Assembly (NCBI GenBank): GCA_015060385.1 | Contig: SUYO01000010.1 | Coordinates: 1 to 51,646 of the forward strand | Length of the DNA stretch: 51,646 bases | Direction: 5' to 3' | From: Bacteroidales bacterium | Lineage (GTDB): Bacteria > Bacteroidota > Bacteroidia > Bacteroidales > UBA932 | Notes under the pieces: generated by a model | The model's database searches: none | What the model was told of the DNA's origin: nothing | The model's input: the letters and a program-made list of their open reading frames with translations, nothing else | Shown here: one piece after another, positions 33,325 to 41,407 of the stretch | Layout: every line of letters begins with the position of its first letter | Numbering within the stretch: the stretch's first letter is position 1 | Position numbers and translations under genes: made by a program

Positions 33325-34686
33325 CTACTTCGCCGAACGACCGCGTATAATCCTGATGACATCGCCTTTTGCAAGACGGATGATGTCAAGAAGAGGAATG
33401 TTTGCAGGACAGCTGTAAAGGCAGCATCCGCACTCGATGCAATCCTGTATGGCATTCTCCTCGAGTTCGTCCATCATGTTGTTGCGTGCATACTTGTTCA
33501 GAAGGAAAGGCTCAAGACCCATAGGGCAGGCCTCCGCACATTTGCCGCAGCGGATACATGCAGACTCCACTCCACGTACCGTCTGCTCCGCAGTCAGGTA
33601 GAGGAGGGATGAAGAACCCTTCACTGTAGTCGCATCAAGGTTTGCGATCGCCTTACCCATCATAGGACCGCCGCTGATGATCTTGGCTGCCTGCTCCGGA
33701 ACGCCGCCCGCAACCTCCGCCACATATGAAAGCGGCATACCGATACGGAACTTGTAGTTGTGCTGTTTCTCCATAGGGAGGCAGTCGCCTGTGATCGTCA
33801 TCACATTGGTGACCAGAGGCATGTTCTTCTGGACAGCCTCATATACAGCGAGGGATGTAGCCACATTCTGAACCACTGCTCCCACATCGATAGGAAGTCC
33901 CATCGACTTCACCTGACGGCCCATCACAGCGTCGATAAGCTGTTTCTCACCGCCCTGCGGATATTTCTTCTTGAGGGTCATCACAGAGATGCCGTCATAA
34001 CCCTTTGCTGTCTTCTGGAGCTCTGCAACAGCAGCTGACATAGCTGCGATGGCCTCAGGCTTGTTCTCCTCGATGCCGATCACAGCCGGACATCCGCCGA
34101 GAACCTGCTTCATGATCGCCGCACCTACCACGATCTCCTTGCTTCTCTCGAGCATGATGCGGTAGTCGGAAGTAAGATAAGGCTCGCACTCAGCTCCGTT
34201 AAGGATGAGGCAGTCAGCCTTCTTGCCCGGAGGAGGGCAAAGCTTCACATGCGCAGGGAAGGTCGCGCCACCGAGACCTACCACACCATTGAGCTTGATC
34301 TTCTCGAGAATCGCCTTGTTGTCCTCAGGTATCTCCGTAACGAGGGTATCTGAAAGATCGATACCTTCCGCCCACTCGTCACCTTCCACATCGATCTCGA
34401 TATGGGTCATATTGTTTCCGGCGAGGTCCTTGCGAGGTCCTACAGACTTCACTGTACCTGAAACCGATGAGTGTACATAAGCTGAAATGAATCCCGCAGG
34501 CTCCGCGATCACCTGACCAGCCTTCACCTGGTCACCCGCCTTTACGATCGGGGTCGCAGGGGCACCCAGGTGCTGGGCTACTGAAATGAACACCTTCGAA
34601 GGAACAGGCAGGACCTCGATCTTGCAGTCCTTGGAGATCTTGCTGTCGTTCGGGTGGATACCACCTATTGAAAATGTCTTCATCAT
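33325..34686 (-). CDS. rnfC: Rnf complex subunit RnfC (RsxC)
   Basis: RnfC is the cytoplasmic NADH- and FMN-binding subunit. The 453-residue protein has the NuoF-like domain with GLGGATFPAHVKL (NAD/FMN region) and two [4Fe-4S] motifs near the C-terminus, CIRCGKCAEACP and CIECGCCLYSCP. It starts 3 bases after rnfB and ends at the long inverted repeat. The protein lacks the long Ala/Lys tail of E. coli RsxC, like other Bacteroidota forms. Confidence 0.96.
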   Translation of the reverse strand: MMKTFSIGGIHPNDSKISKDCKIEVLPVPSKVFISVAQHLGAPATPIVKAGDQVKAGQVIAEPAGFISAYVHSSVSGTVKSVGPRKDLAGNNMTHIEIDVEGDEWAEGIDLSDTLVTEIPEDNKAILEKIKLNGVVGLGGATFPAHVKLCPPPGKKADCLILNGAECEPYLTSDYRIMLERSKEIVVGAAIMKQVLGGCPAVIGIEENKPEAIAAMSAAVAELQKTAKGYDGISVMTLKKKYPQGGEKQLIDAVMGRQVKSMGLPIDVGAVVQNVATSLAVYEAVQKNMPLVTNVMTITGDCLPMEKQHNYKFRIGMPLSYVAEVAGGVPEQAAKIISGGPMMGKAIANLDATTVKGSSSLLYLTAEQTVRGVESACIRCGKCAEACPMGLEPFLLNKYARNNMMDELEENAIQDCIECGCCLYSCPANIPLLDIIRLAKGDVIRIIRGRSAK

Positions 34687-34689
34687 ATC

Positions 34690-35592
34690 CTATTCCTCCT
34701 TCTTTACTGTTTCAGCCGCAGGAACTTCTGCCGGCTTCGGTGCCGGTGCAGCCTCTGGCTTAGGTTTGACAACCGGGAAGTTCACCGCATGGATCGCTCC
34801 CGTAGGACATTCTGCCACACATTTCTTGCAGAGCTTGCACTTTGTGAAGTCGATGTATGCTACATTGTTCTCCACAGTGATGGCCTCGAAAGGACATACC
34901 TTCGCACACTTGCCGCAGCCGATGCAGGCAGCCTTGCAGGCCTTGCGTGCAACAGCACCCTTGTCCTTGTTCACGCATGAAACGAAGACGCGCATGTTCC
35001 TTCTTCCCTTGTTGCGGAGCTCGATGATGTTCTTAGGACATGCCTTCACACAGGCACCGCAGGCGGTACACTTCTCCTCGTCCACTACAGGAAGGCCTGT
35101 TGCGGGATCCATCGAGATAGCACCGAACTGACATGCAGCGACGCAGTCACCGCAGCCGAGACATCCGAAAGAACAGCCTGTGTCACCGCTGTAAAGCGAC
35201 GCCTTGACACGGCAGGACTGATAGCCGCCGTACTCGTTGGTACGAGGGCGGTTTTCACAAGAACCGTTGCAGCGTACAACAGCGACCTGAGGTTCCTTGG
35301 CGGCAACCTCGACCCCGAGTACGGCGGCAACCTTCTGCATACCGTCGTTTCCACCTACAGGACAGAAGCATTTGTCCAGTTCAGGCAACGACTCAACACA
35401 GAACTGCGCGAATGCGCGACAGCCGGCCTGTCCGCAACCTCCGCAGTTTGCACCAGGCAATACCTTTTCCACCTCGTCGATCCTCGGGTCTTCCTCCACC
35501 TTGAACTTTTCAGCCACGATGTAGAGGACCACCGCCAGAACCGCACCGAGAACGGTAAGGATTGCAATAGTCCAGATAATAGTAGTTGTCAT
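34690..35592 (-). CDS. rnfB: Rnf complex ferredoxin-type subunit RnfB (RsxB)
   Basis: RnfB takes electrons from ferredoxin into the complex. The 300-residue protein has an N-terminal membrane helix (about 5-28), the DUF/Fe-S domain with GANCGGCGQAGC, then four ferredoxin-type motifs including CTACGACVKACP, CIGCGKCAKVCP and CKLCKKCVAECP. It ends in a Pro/Ala/Lys-rich tail (about 275-300). It is longer than E. coli RsxB (192), which has fewer cluster motifs. It starts 34 bases after rseC. Confidence 0.96.
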   Translation of the reverse strand: MTTTIIWTIAILTVLGAVLAVVLYIVAEKFKVEEDPRIDEVEKVLPGANCGGCGQAGCRAFAQFCVESLPELDKCFCPVGGNDGMQKVAAVLGVEVAAKEPQVAVVRCNGSCENRPRTNEYGGYQSCRVKASLYSGDTGCSFGCLGCGDCVAACQFGAISMDPATGLPVVDEEKCTACGACVKACPKNIIELRNKGRRNMRVFVSCVNKDKGAVARKACKAACIGCGKCAKVCPFEAITVENNVAYIDFTKCKLCKKCVAECPTGAIHAVNFPVVKPKPEAAPAPKPAEVPAAETVKKEE

Positions 35593-35626
35593 TATAATTG
35601 ATGGTTAAATTTAGTTGTTCTTGAGA

Positions 35627-36043
35627 TCAGGCTATATAAAACACAAACTCGTTTGACAATCTGTCCCTGAAAAGCCAGATGCCAAAGTAATATAAAGCCA
35701 CACCTGCTATCGACACGAGTCCCAGCATGAGCTCGTTTGCGATAACGGGGGACAAAGATAATATTAAAATCATTAAAACAGCCAACGGAATCACATAAGA
35801 TATCCACACTGCCTTAAGTCCCATGGTCATTTTCGTCAGTACCTGGACCTCATCGCCCACCTTATGGTCAGCATACGGGTCAGTCGGTACCATTATGACC
35901 TTCTCTTCCTCCTCGGACATGCCGCACAGACCCTTTGCGTGGCATGCCGAACATGCAGACGAAACGATTATCTGCACGGTAGTGAAATCCGGAGTGATCT
36001 CCAGTATCTTTCCGGAATGTCTTATCTCGTTTTTCTTTGCCAT
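35627..36043 (-). CDS. rseC: SoxR-reducing/RseC family protein
   Basis: RseC (RsxC-associated) proteins are small membrane proteins; E. coli RseC works with the Rsx complex to keep SoxR reduced. From the ATG at 36043 the protein has 138 residues with a Cys-rich N-terminal part CSACHAKGLC (31-40, three Cys) and two C-terminal helices (about 80-125). An upstream in-frame start would overlap the end of the DUF3108 gene and add unconserved residues. The DUF3108 stop lies 7 bases before this start. Its position directly before rnfB supports a function with Rnf. Confidence 0.88.
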   Translation of the reverse strand: MAKKNEIRHSGKILEITPDFTTVQIIVSSACSACHAKGLCGMSEEEEKVIMVPTDPYADHKVGDEVQVLTKMTMGLKAVWISYVIPLAVLMILILSLSPVIANELMLGLVSIAGVALYYFGIWLFRDRLSNEFVFYIA

Positions 36044-36050
36044 AACTCTT

Positions 36051-36926
36051 TTATCTTTTCTGTTCCACCAGAGAGGTGAACTTATGTTTAAGCCCTTCAT
36101 ATCCGCTTAATCTTCCGGCCGCAGCTCCCACAAGCAGAGGAGCTTCAAAATACACAGGAAGCCTGTTATCGTCGTCGGTCACCCAAATCATCATATCCTC
36201 TTCGCCCTTGAAGACCTCGCCAGCAATAAGTCTGGCTGCAAACTTGATCGTATTGACCGTACCCAGCCCCTTCACCTTTATGGTTTCTCTTCCATATAGA
36301 ATGAAATACACATTTATGACCTCGTCGTCAATCGCAAAAGTCATCGGATACTTCTTTCCCGGCTCCACGATGTCCATGTCCATGTTCCTGGCAAAGAAGA
36401 AAAGAGCCGGAAGGTCGTATGTACATGGAGTCAGAGGAAGTTCCATCGACTTCTGCCCCAGCTTCGATGTGTAGACATCCGCAGCTATGTAGGTCTGAGG
36501 ACCATCCCACATGTACATATAGGTATTGCGGGCCTCGTAGCCTCCCTCATACGTATCCCTGGTGAACTTCAGCGGCCGCAGTCCTTCCCTGGTGAAGACC
36601 GAAGTGAAGTTCTCCCTGACCTTGAAGAACACGTCGAAGAACCTCTTGGTCTTTCCGGCAGCGGTACACTTGAACGCCTTCTGACCGTTGAAGGTAAGGG
36701 AATCCAGGGTCACGGTCGCGGTCCCCACATCCGTATTTATCCTTCCCCACCTGTAATGGAGGATGAAATCCATCCTTTCACCGTCATGAAAGGCAAGTTC
36801 CTCTTCGGAAACCGTCCTCACAGGGACACAGGCGGTGCCTTTTAAATCAGCATTCTCCTGTGCATGGGACGGCAGAGCCATCATACATGTACACAGGAGA
36901 ACGATCATATGAATCATAATCCTCAT
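36051..36926 (-). CDS. DUF3108 secreted protein
   Basis: The 291-residue protein starts with a signal peptide (MRIMIHMIVLLCTCMMALPSHA) followed by mature QENADL. The rest is a single beta-rich domain with FHDGERMDFILHYRWGRIN, VFFKVREN and MIWVTDDDNRLPVYFEAPL, the pattern of DUF3108. It is probably periplasmic and may be linked to outer-membrane or envelope assembly; function is not established. The first ATG of the frame (36944) overlaps dnaB and would put a polar segment before the signal peptide, so 36926 is preferred, 4 bases after the dnaB stop. Confidence 0.83.
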   Translation of the reverse strand: MRIMIHMIVLLCTCMMALPSHAQENADLKGTACVPVRTVSEEELAFHDGERMDFILHYRWGRINTDVGTATVTLDSLTFNGQKAFKCTAAGKTKRFFDVFFKVRENFTSVFTREGLRPLKFTRDTYEGGYEARNTYMYMWDGPQTYIAADVYTSKLGQKSMELPLTPCTYDLPALFFFARNMDMDIVEPGKKYPMTFAIDDEVINVYFILYGRETIKVKGLGTVNTIKFAARLIAGEVFKGEEDMMIWVTDDDNRLPVYFEAPLLVGAAAGRLSGYEGLKHKFTSLVEQKR

Positions 36927-36930
36927 CGGA

Positions 36931-38427
36931 TCACATGAAGTCATTGTTCATTCCGAAATCATTTCCGGGCTGGTCCGGTCCGAACGGAGGGATGTCGTCG
37001 TTCATCGCAGATGCGTACGACATTCCGTCGATCTGGTTCACAAGGCTTTCCGACTCGTCCACGAAGCGGACCTCCTCGGCACGGAAGCGCATGTCCAGAT
37101 CGGCGATCGCACCGTTTCTGTGCTTGGCGATGATGATCTGTGTTCTTCCCACATCATCCGGATTGTCAGAAAGTCCCTGATAGTCATATCGGTGGATAAA
37201 GATCACCATATCAGCATCCTGCTCGATCGAACCGGACTCTCGAAGGTCGCTCAGCTGAGGACGCCTGTTGCTTCCCTGACGGTTCTCGGACTGACGGGAA
37301 AGCTGCGAAAGGGCTATGATAGGGACGTTCATCTCCTTTGCCGTCGCCTTCAGCGTACGCGAGATCGCCGCAACCTCCTGCTCACGCATTCCGCGGAGTT
37401 CTGCAGGTCCCTGCATCAGCTGCAGGTAGTCGACCACTATCAGACGCACACCCTTCTGCTTCACGAGCTTCTTTACCTTGGAACGGAACTCCATGACAGG
37501 AAGCGACGGAGTGTCATCTATATATATAGGTGCCTTGGCAAGACGCTTGAGCTGTATGTCAAGCTGTTCCCACTCCCAGTTCTCGAGCTTCACACCACCC
37601 TTGATCTTGTCTGCGCTGAGCCTTGTCTCCGATACCATCATACGCTTCACAAGCTGGATGGCAGGCATTTCAAGCGAGAAGAAGGCCACAGGCATGTTAT
37701 GGTCTACGGCAGCATTTCTGGCAATGTTGAGCACGAAGGCTGTCTTACCCACGGAAGGACGGGCTGCAAGGATGATCAGGTCGGAAGGCTGCCAGCCCAG
37801 GGTAAGCTTGTCCATAGAGGCGAAACCTGAAGGAACGCCGCTGAGTCCCGACGTGTTCTGCAGGCGCTGGATATCGTCAAGGGCATCGTTGATCACCTTT
37901 CCGATCTCCTGCACATCCTTCTTCACATTGTTCTGGATAGCCGCAAAGACCTTGGTCTGGGCCATGTCGATAAGGTCATCGACATTGGTAGCCTCGTCAT
38001 ACGAGGACTTCAGAATATCATAGGAGGCGGTAATCAGTTCCCTCTGGATGCACTTCTGCTTCAGAATCCTGATATAGTACTCGATATGCGCTGCAGCACC
38101 GATCTTCTGCGAGAGCTGCACAAGCGCCACCGTTCCTCCGACGATCTCAAGATTGCCGGCCGCCTTCAGCTTCTGGGTTACGGACAGAAGGTCAAGGGCC
38201 ACGTGCTCGTTGGTAAGCGAGCGCATGGCCTCGAATATCATCCTGTGCTTCTCGCTGTAGAAACAGTTCGGCGTAAGCTCATCCATGGCTTCGTCGATAC
38301 AGTTCGGTTCTATCAGCATTGCACCGAGGACTGCCTCTTCAACATCAAGAGCTTGAGGCGGTCTGTTACCCATCTCAAGCCCAAGTGTATCCAGATTTAC
38401 ATTCTTTTTCTTCCTCTCACCAGCCAT
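36931..38427 (-). CDS. dnaB: replicative DNA helicase DnaB
   Basis: DnaB is the hexameric 5'-3' helicase of the replication fork. The 498-residue protein has the N-terminal helical domain (about 20-125, QALDVEEAVLGAMLIEPN) and the RecA-like C-terminal domain with Walker A ARPSVGKTAF, Walker B LIVVDYLQLM and the SQLSRQSENR loop. No intein interrupts the usual insertion sites. It is 8 bases after the zinc-ribbon gene and 4 bases before DUF3108. Confidence 0.97.
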   Translation of the reverse strand: MAGERKKKNVNLDTLGLEMGNRPPQALDVEEAVLGAMLIEPNCIDEAMDELTPNCFYSEKHRMIFEAMRSLTNEHVALDLLSVTQKLKAAGNLEIVGGTVALVQLSQKIGAAAHIEYYIRILKQKCIQRELITASYDILKSSYDEATNVDDLIDMAQTKVFAAIQNNVKKDVQEIGKVINDALDDIQRLQNTSGLSGVPSGFASMDKLTLGWQPSDLIILAARPSVGKTAFVLNIARNAAVDHNMPVAFFSLEMPAIQLVKRMMVSETRLSADKIKGGVKLENWEWEQLDIQLKRLAKAPIYIDDTPSLPVMEFRSKVKKLVKQKGVRLIVVDYLQLMQGPAELRGMREQEVAAISRTLKATAKEMNVPIIALSQLSRQSENRQGSNRRPQLSDLRESGSIEQDADMVIFIHRYDYQGLSDNPDDVGRTQIIIAKHRNGAIADLDMRFRAEEVRFVDESESLVNQIDGMSYASAMNDDIPPFGPDQPGNDFGMNNDFM

Positions 38428-38435
38428 TGGTCAGA

Positions 38436-39245
38436 TTATTCGAAATCAGGGTTTACAAGAATTCTTCCGCAGTATTCGCAGATGATCATCTTTCTGTTTG
38501 ATGCAATATCGATAAGTCTCTGCGGAGGGATGCTGTTGAAGCAGCCGCCGCAAGAGTCGCCGTTGAATACGGAAACGACTGCGAGCTGGTTGTTGCTGCT
38601 CTGACGGATGTGCTCGTATGCGCTCATTGTCCTGGCGTCGATCTTGGCAGCACATGCATCTCTGTCTGCACGGAGAGCCTCCTCTTCCTTCGCGGTAGAC
38701 TCGACGATCGTAGAGAGTTCCTCCTTCTTTGCCTTGAGGTCGTCGTTTCTGACAGCGATCTTCTCCTTCACGATCTCAAGCTCGTTCTTCTTGTCGAAGA
38801 TACGCTCCTTGGTCTCCGCGATGTTCTTCTCCGCAATCTGCCTGAGAAGGTCAACATTCTCGATCTCCTTGTTCAGAGAGTCGAACTCACGGCTGTTGGC
38901 AACCTTGTCGAGCTGGCTCTTGTACTTCTCTATCTGATCGTTGCACTCTGTGATGTTGATCTTGTTCTCGTTGATCGACCTTGTATACTCCTCGATGAGT
39001 TCCTGGACACGGACAGCCTTTGCCTTGAGGTCGGCGATCTCGTTCTCGAGGTTCTCCACCTCCATAGGAAGCTCACCTCTGAGCTGGAGGATCTTGTCGA
39101 TGGCTGTGTCAGCCTGCTGGAGCACATAGAGGGTCTTAAGTTTCTCACCTACACTGAGATCCGAATCCGCAAAGCTCTTCTGAATCGATACGAAGGTTTC
39201 TCTCTGGTCAATCGGAGTCTCGATTTTCTTTGTCTTTTTAGCCAT
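38436..39245 (-). CDS. C4-type zinc-ribbon coiled-coil protein
   Basis: The 269-residue protein is mainly a long coiled coil (about 30-215, many Glu/Lys/Ile heptads) ending in a zinc ribbon with four Cys: Cys232, Cys235, Cys256 and Cys259 (CGGCFNS...CEYCG). The family is widespread (often annotated as a Zn-ribbon protein, possibly RNA- or DNA-binding), but its role is unknown. A -7 box (39301-39308) inside the end of the upstream Nif3-like gene gives a leader of about 50 nt, so the zinc-ribbon and dnaB genes have a promoter of their own. Confidence 0.85.
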   Translation of the reverse strand: MAKKTKKIETPIDQRETFVSIQKSFADSDLSVGEKLKTLYVLQQADTAIDKILQLRGELPMEVENLENEIADLKAKAVRVQELIEEYTRSINENKINITECNDQIEKYKSQLDKVANSREFDSLNKEIENVDLLRQIAEKNIAETKERIFDKKNELEIVKEKIAVRNDDLKAKKEELSTIVESTAKEEEALRADRDACAAKIDARTMSAYEHIRQSSNNQLAVVSVFNGDSCGGCFNSIPPQRLIDIASNRKMIICEYCGRILVNPDFE

Positions 39246-39250
39246 ATCGC

Positions 39251-40033
39251 TTAAAAATAAAATATCGGGTTACTATATATATTCTGAGTAATGCGAACTG
39301 CAAAGGTAGGAAAATTTTTCCTTAACAATGAAAATAAAATGTCAACTATCTCTATTTCACTTTCATAATGTCCTATATCCATGACCATGAACCCTTCACG
39401 GGTGAAGAAGTTATGGTAGGAGATGTCCCCGCTGATGTAGAGCTGCGCCCCTGAGGCCATGGCCGCCTTGATTAGCGAACCGCCCGAACCGCCGCACATC
39501 GCCACGCGGCTTATCTTTCCTTCCAGAGGACGGGACGTACGCATGGACCTGAGGGAAAACCTTTCCTTCACGAGAGCCACCGCCTCCTCGGACGACACCG
39601 GCACCGGCAGGTCCCCGACCACGCCGAGCCCCGTACCCTCGCCGTCCTCGTCGAGGATCGTGACATTCTCAAGGCCCAGCCTTGCCGCCATGGCCCCGCT
39701 TACACCGGCGATGACCTTGTCCGCACTCGTATGGGCCGCATAGACGCTTATCCCCGCCTTTATCGCCTTGATCACCGCAGCACCGGTCTGATCCTCCGGA
39801 GAAATCTTCTTCAGCCCCGAAAATATCAGAGGATGGTGGGTCACGATCATGTCCGCACCACAGGCAACCGCCTCATCTACAAGCTCTTCCGTACAGTCCA
39901 GCCCGAGCAGCACAGAAGTCACCGGAGCCTCAGGCGAGCCCACGCACAGGCCGCTGTTGTCCCAGCCTTCCTGGATCGAGAGAGGTGCGAACTCCTCGAT
40001 CACCCTGGTCACATCCTTTACCTTATATTCCAT
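39251..40033 (-). CDS. Nif3-like dinuclear metal centre protein
   Basis: The 260-residue protein matches the short YbgI form. Metal ligands visible are His66-His67 (VTHHPL), His101, Asp105 (AHTSADK) and His222 plus Glu226 (GHYESE). These proteins form hexamers with a di-metal site; GTP cyclohydrolase-like activity has been proposed for some, but the role is unknown. Compared with many Bacteroidota homologues of about 360 residues, the central PII-like insert is missing. Its ATG overlaps the MerR stop (TAATG), and its last codons overlap the promoter of the next gene. Confidence 0.9.
   Translation of the reverse strand: MEYKVKDVTRVIEEFAPLSIQEGWDNSGLCVGSPEAPVTSVLLGLDCTEELVDEAVACGADMIVTHHPLIFSGLKKISPEDQTGAAVIKAIKAGISVYAAHTSADKVIAGVSGAMAARLGLENVTILDEDGEGTGLGVVGDLPVPVSSEEAVALVKERFSLRSMRTSRPLEGKISRVAMCGGSGGSLIKAAMASGAQLYISGDISYHNFFTREGFMVMDIGHYESEIEIVDILFSLLRKNFPTFAVRITQNIYSNPIFYF
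39301..39308 (-). promoter_or_regulatory. -7 box inside nif3-like gene, for the zinc-ribbon/dnaB genes
   Basis: CAAAGGTA reads TACCTTTG on the minus strand, the same octamer as the tRNA promoter. A TTG lies 17 bases upstream (39326-39328). It is 55 bases before the zinc-ribbon gene. Confidence 0.6.
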
Positions 40034-40350
40034 TACAGATCTTCCTTGATTTCGGCAAGCTGCTGACGGATGCTCCTGAGAGATTCGAGCACGCGTGCCT
40101 TGTTGATCACATCCTTCCTGTCGCCCTTGAGCCTCTTGGCAGCTCCTTCCAGGGTCAGTCCCTCGACCTTCACAAGCAGGTGGATATGCTTGAAGGTCTC
40201 CACATCTTCCTTGGTGAAGAGACGGTTGCCCTTGGCATTCCTCTGCGGTCTGATGAACTTCGGGAACTCGTTGGCCCAGAAGCGTACGAGAGAGGTGCTC
40301 TCTCCCAGAATCGTGGCGACTTCGCCGATGGTGTACAGATACTTTTCCAT
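40033..40350 (-). CDS. MerR-family transcriptional regulator
   Basis: The 105-residue protein is a MerR DNA-binding head (YTIGEVATILGESTSLVRFW, 5-24, winged helix-turn-helix) followed by a short helix (HIHLLVKVEGLTLEGAAKRL) without an effector-binding domain. The short form is common in Bacteroidota. The frame is open ten codons upstream, but those codons are in repeat DNA, so the ATG at 40350 is chosen. It starts a tight run with the Nif3-like gene; targets are unknown. Confidence 0.88.
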   Translation of the reverse strand: MEKYLYTIGEVATILGESTSLVRFWANEFPKFIRPQRNAKGNRLFTKEDVETFKHIHLLVKVEGLTLEGAAKRLKGDRKDVINKARVLESLRSIRQQLAEIKEDL

Positions 40351-40369
40351 AATTCTTTCCTTTTTCGGG

Positions 40370-40403
40370 GAGATCCCCACGTCGCTTCGCTCATTCGATT
40401 TTC
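40370..40403 (-). repeat. interspersed hairpin repeat, copy F (partial)
   Basis: GAGATCCCCACGTCGCTTCG, then CTCATTCGA: matches copy G up to CTC and then diverges. It is directly followed by copy G. Confidence 0.7.
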
Positions 40404-40406
40404 GAG

Positions 40407-40440
40407 GAGATCCCCACGTCGCTTCGCTCCTCGGGATGAC
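40407..40440 (-). repeat. interspersed hairpin repeat, copy G
   Basis: GAGATCCCCACGTCGCTTCG continuing to CTCCTCGGGATGAC. The outer stem is ATCCC/GGGAT, replacing ATCCT/AGGAT of copies A-C on both sides. It lies between the MerR gene and the second M23 gene. A perfect GATTGC/GCAATC hairpin follows at 40441-40455. Confidence 0.8.
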
Positions 40441-40456
40441 GATTGCCCTGCAATCG

Positions 40457-41407
40457 TCAATCCATTGACTGACCGGTCGTTACGGACATGACCAGCATGT
40501 TCACGTATTCCTCCGGCGTCACGGACGCGAACAGATGGTTCATCGGGTCGAGGACCACCGTATCCCTGACCACCTCGTAGTGGAGGTGCGGGGCGAACGA
40601 GTTTCCCGACACGCCGACATATCCGATGCGCGTACCACGATTTATCTTCCTTCCCTTGCGGACCTCGATGTCGGCCAGATGGGCATAGCGGGTAACATAG
40701 CCGTTGCCATGGTCGATCTCCACCACATTGCCGAGTCCCTTCCTCGAACGTGTCACGTTCTTCACGACACCATCTGCCGCAGCATACACCGGCTCGCCGG
40801 AAGGCGCGATCATGTCAAGACCGTTGTGCTGGACCGGAACCTTGTAGAAAGGGTTGATCCTGCTGCCGATGGAAGCACCCGTCTGGGCGAACGAATAATT
40901 CCTGAGAGGATTGGTCATAGGAGGCAGCACATAATCCTCCGAACCGATGATCTCCATTATCTTCCTGAAGTTCTCCTCGACCTTGTCGGCACTTTTCGCG
41001 ACATTATCAAGTCTTGCCGCCGAATGGAGCACGATATCCTGGTCCGGAATCGAGTCATAGCCGGCAAGAAAGTCGATGGACGTCAGAGGTTCCACATCCG
41101 GGGCAGAGGTATTGAATATCTCCTCGTAGATCGCGTCATCCCGTACCTTGAGGCCTTCCACCACATCCGAAAGCAGTTCCTCCTTGCGCTGGAGCTCGGG
41201 ATACTGTCTTTCATACATCCTGTTCTCACGTCTGAGAGCCTTCTCCTCGTCGGTACTGAACACCAGGGCAAAAATAACATAATACAGGACGGCCATGGAT
41301 ACGGAAGCGACAAAAAACATCAGTATCCTGCGTATGACCGCCCACACTGATGTCTTCTTCTTCCTGAACCTTATGTCGTCCTTGTCGAATATGTAGTTGC
41401 TGCTCAT
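40457..41407 (-). CDS. M23-family metallopeptidase (membrane-anchored)
   Basis: The 316-residue protein has a short cytoplasmic basic head, a transmembrane helix (about 26-50), a coiled-coil stretch (about 52-100) and a C-terminal LytM/M23 domain. Zinc ligands are His194 and Asp198 (HNGLD) and His276 (PHLHYE, 273-278). Such proteins cleave peptidoglycan cross-links or act as scaffolds in wall remodelling; all M23 ligands are present, so catalysis is possible. It overlaps the preceding paralogue by 4 bases (ATGA), so the pair is coupled. Confidence 0.93.
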   Translation of the reverse strand: MSSNYIFDKDDIRFRKKKTSVWAVIRRILMFFVASVSMAVLYYVIFALVFSTDEEKALRRENRMYERQYPELQRKEELLSDVVEGLKVRDDAIYEEIFNTSAPDVEPLTSIDFLAGYDSIPDQDIVLHSAARLDNVAKSADKVEENFRKIMEIIGSEDYVLPPMTNPLRNYSFAQTGASIGSRINPFYKVPVQHNGLDMIAPSGEPVYAAADGVVKNVTRSRKGLGNVVEIDHGNGYVTRYAHLADIEVRKGRKINRGTRIGYVGVSGNSFAPHLHYEVVRDTVVLDPMNHLFASVTPEEYVNMLVMSVTTGQSMD

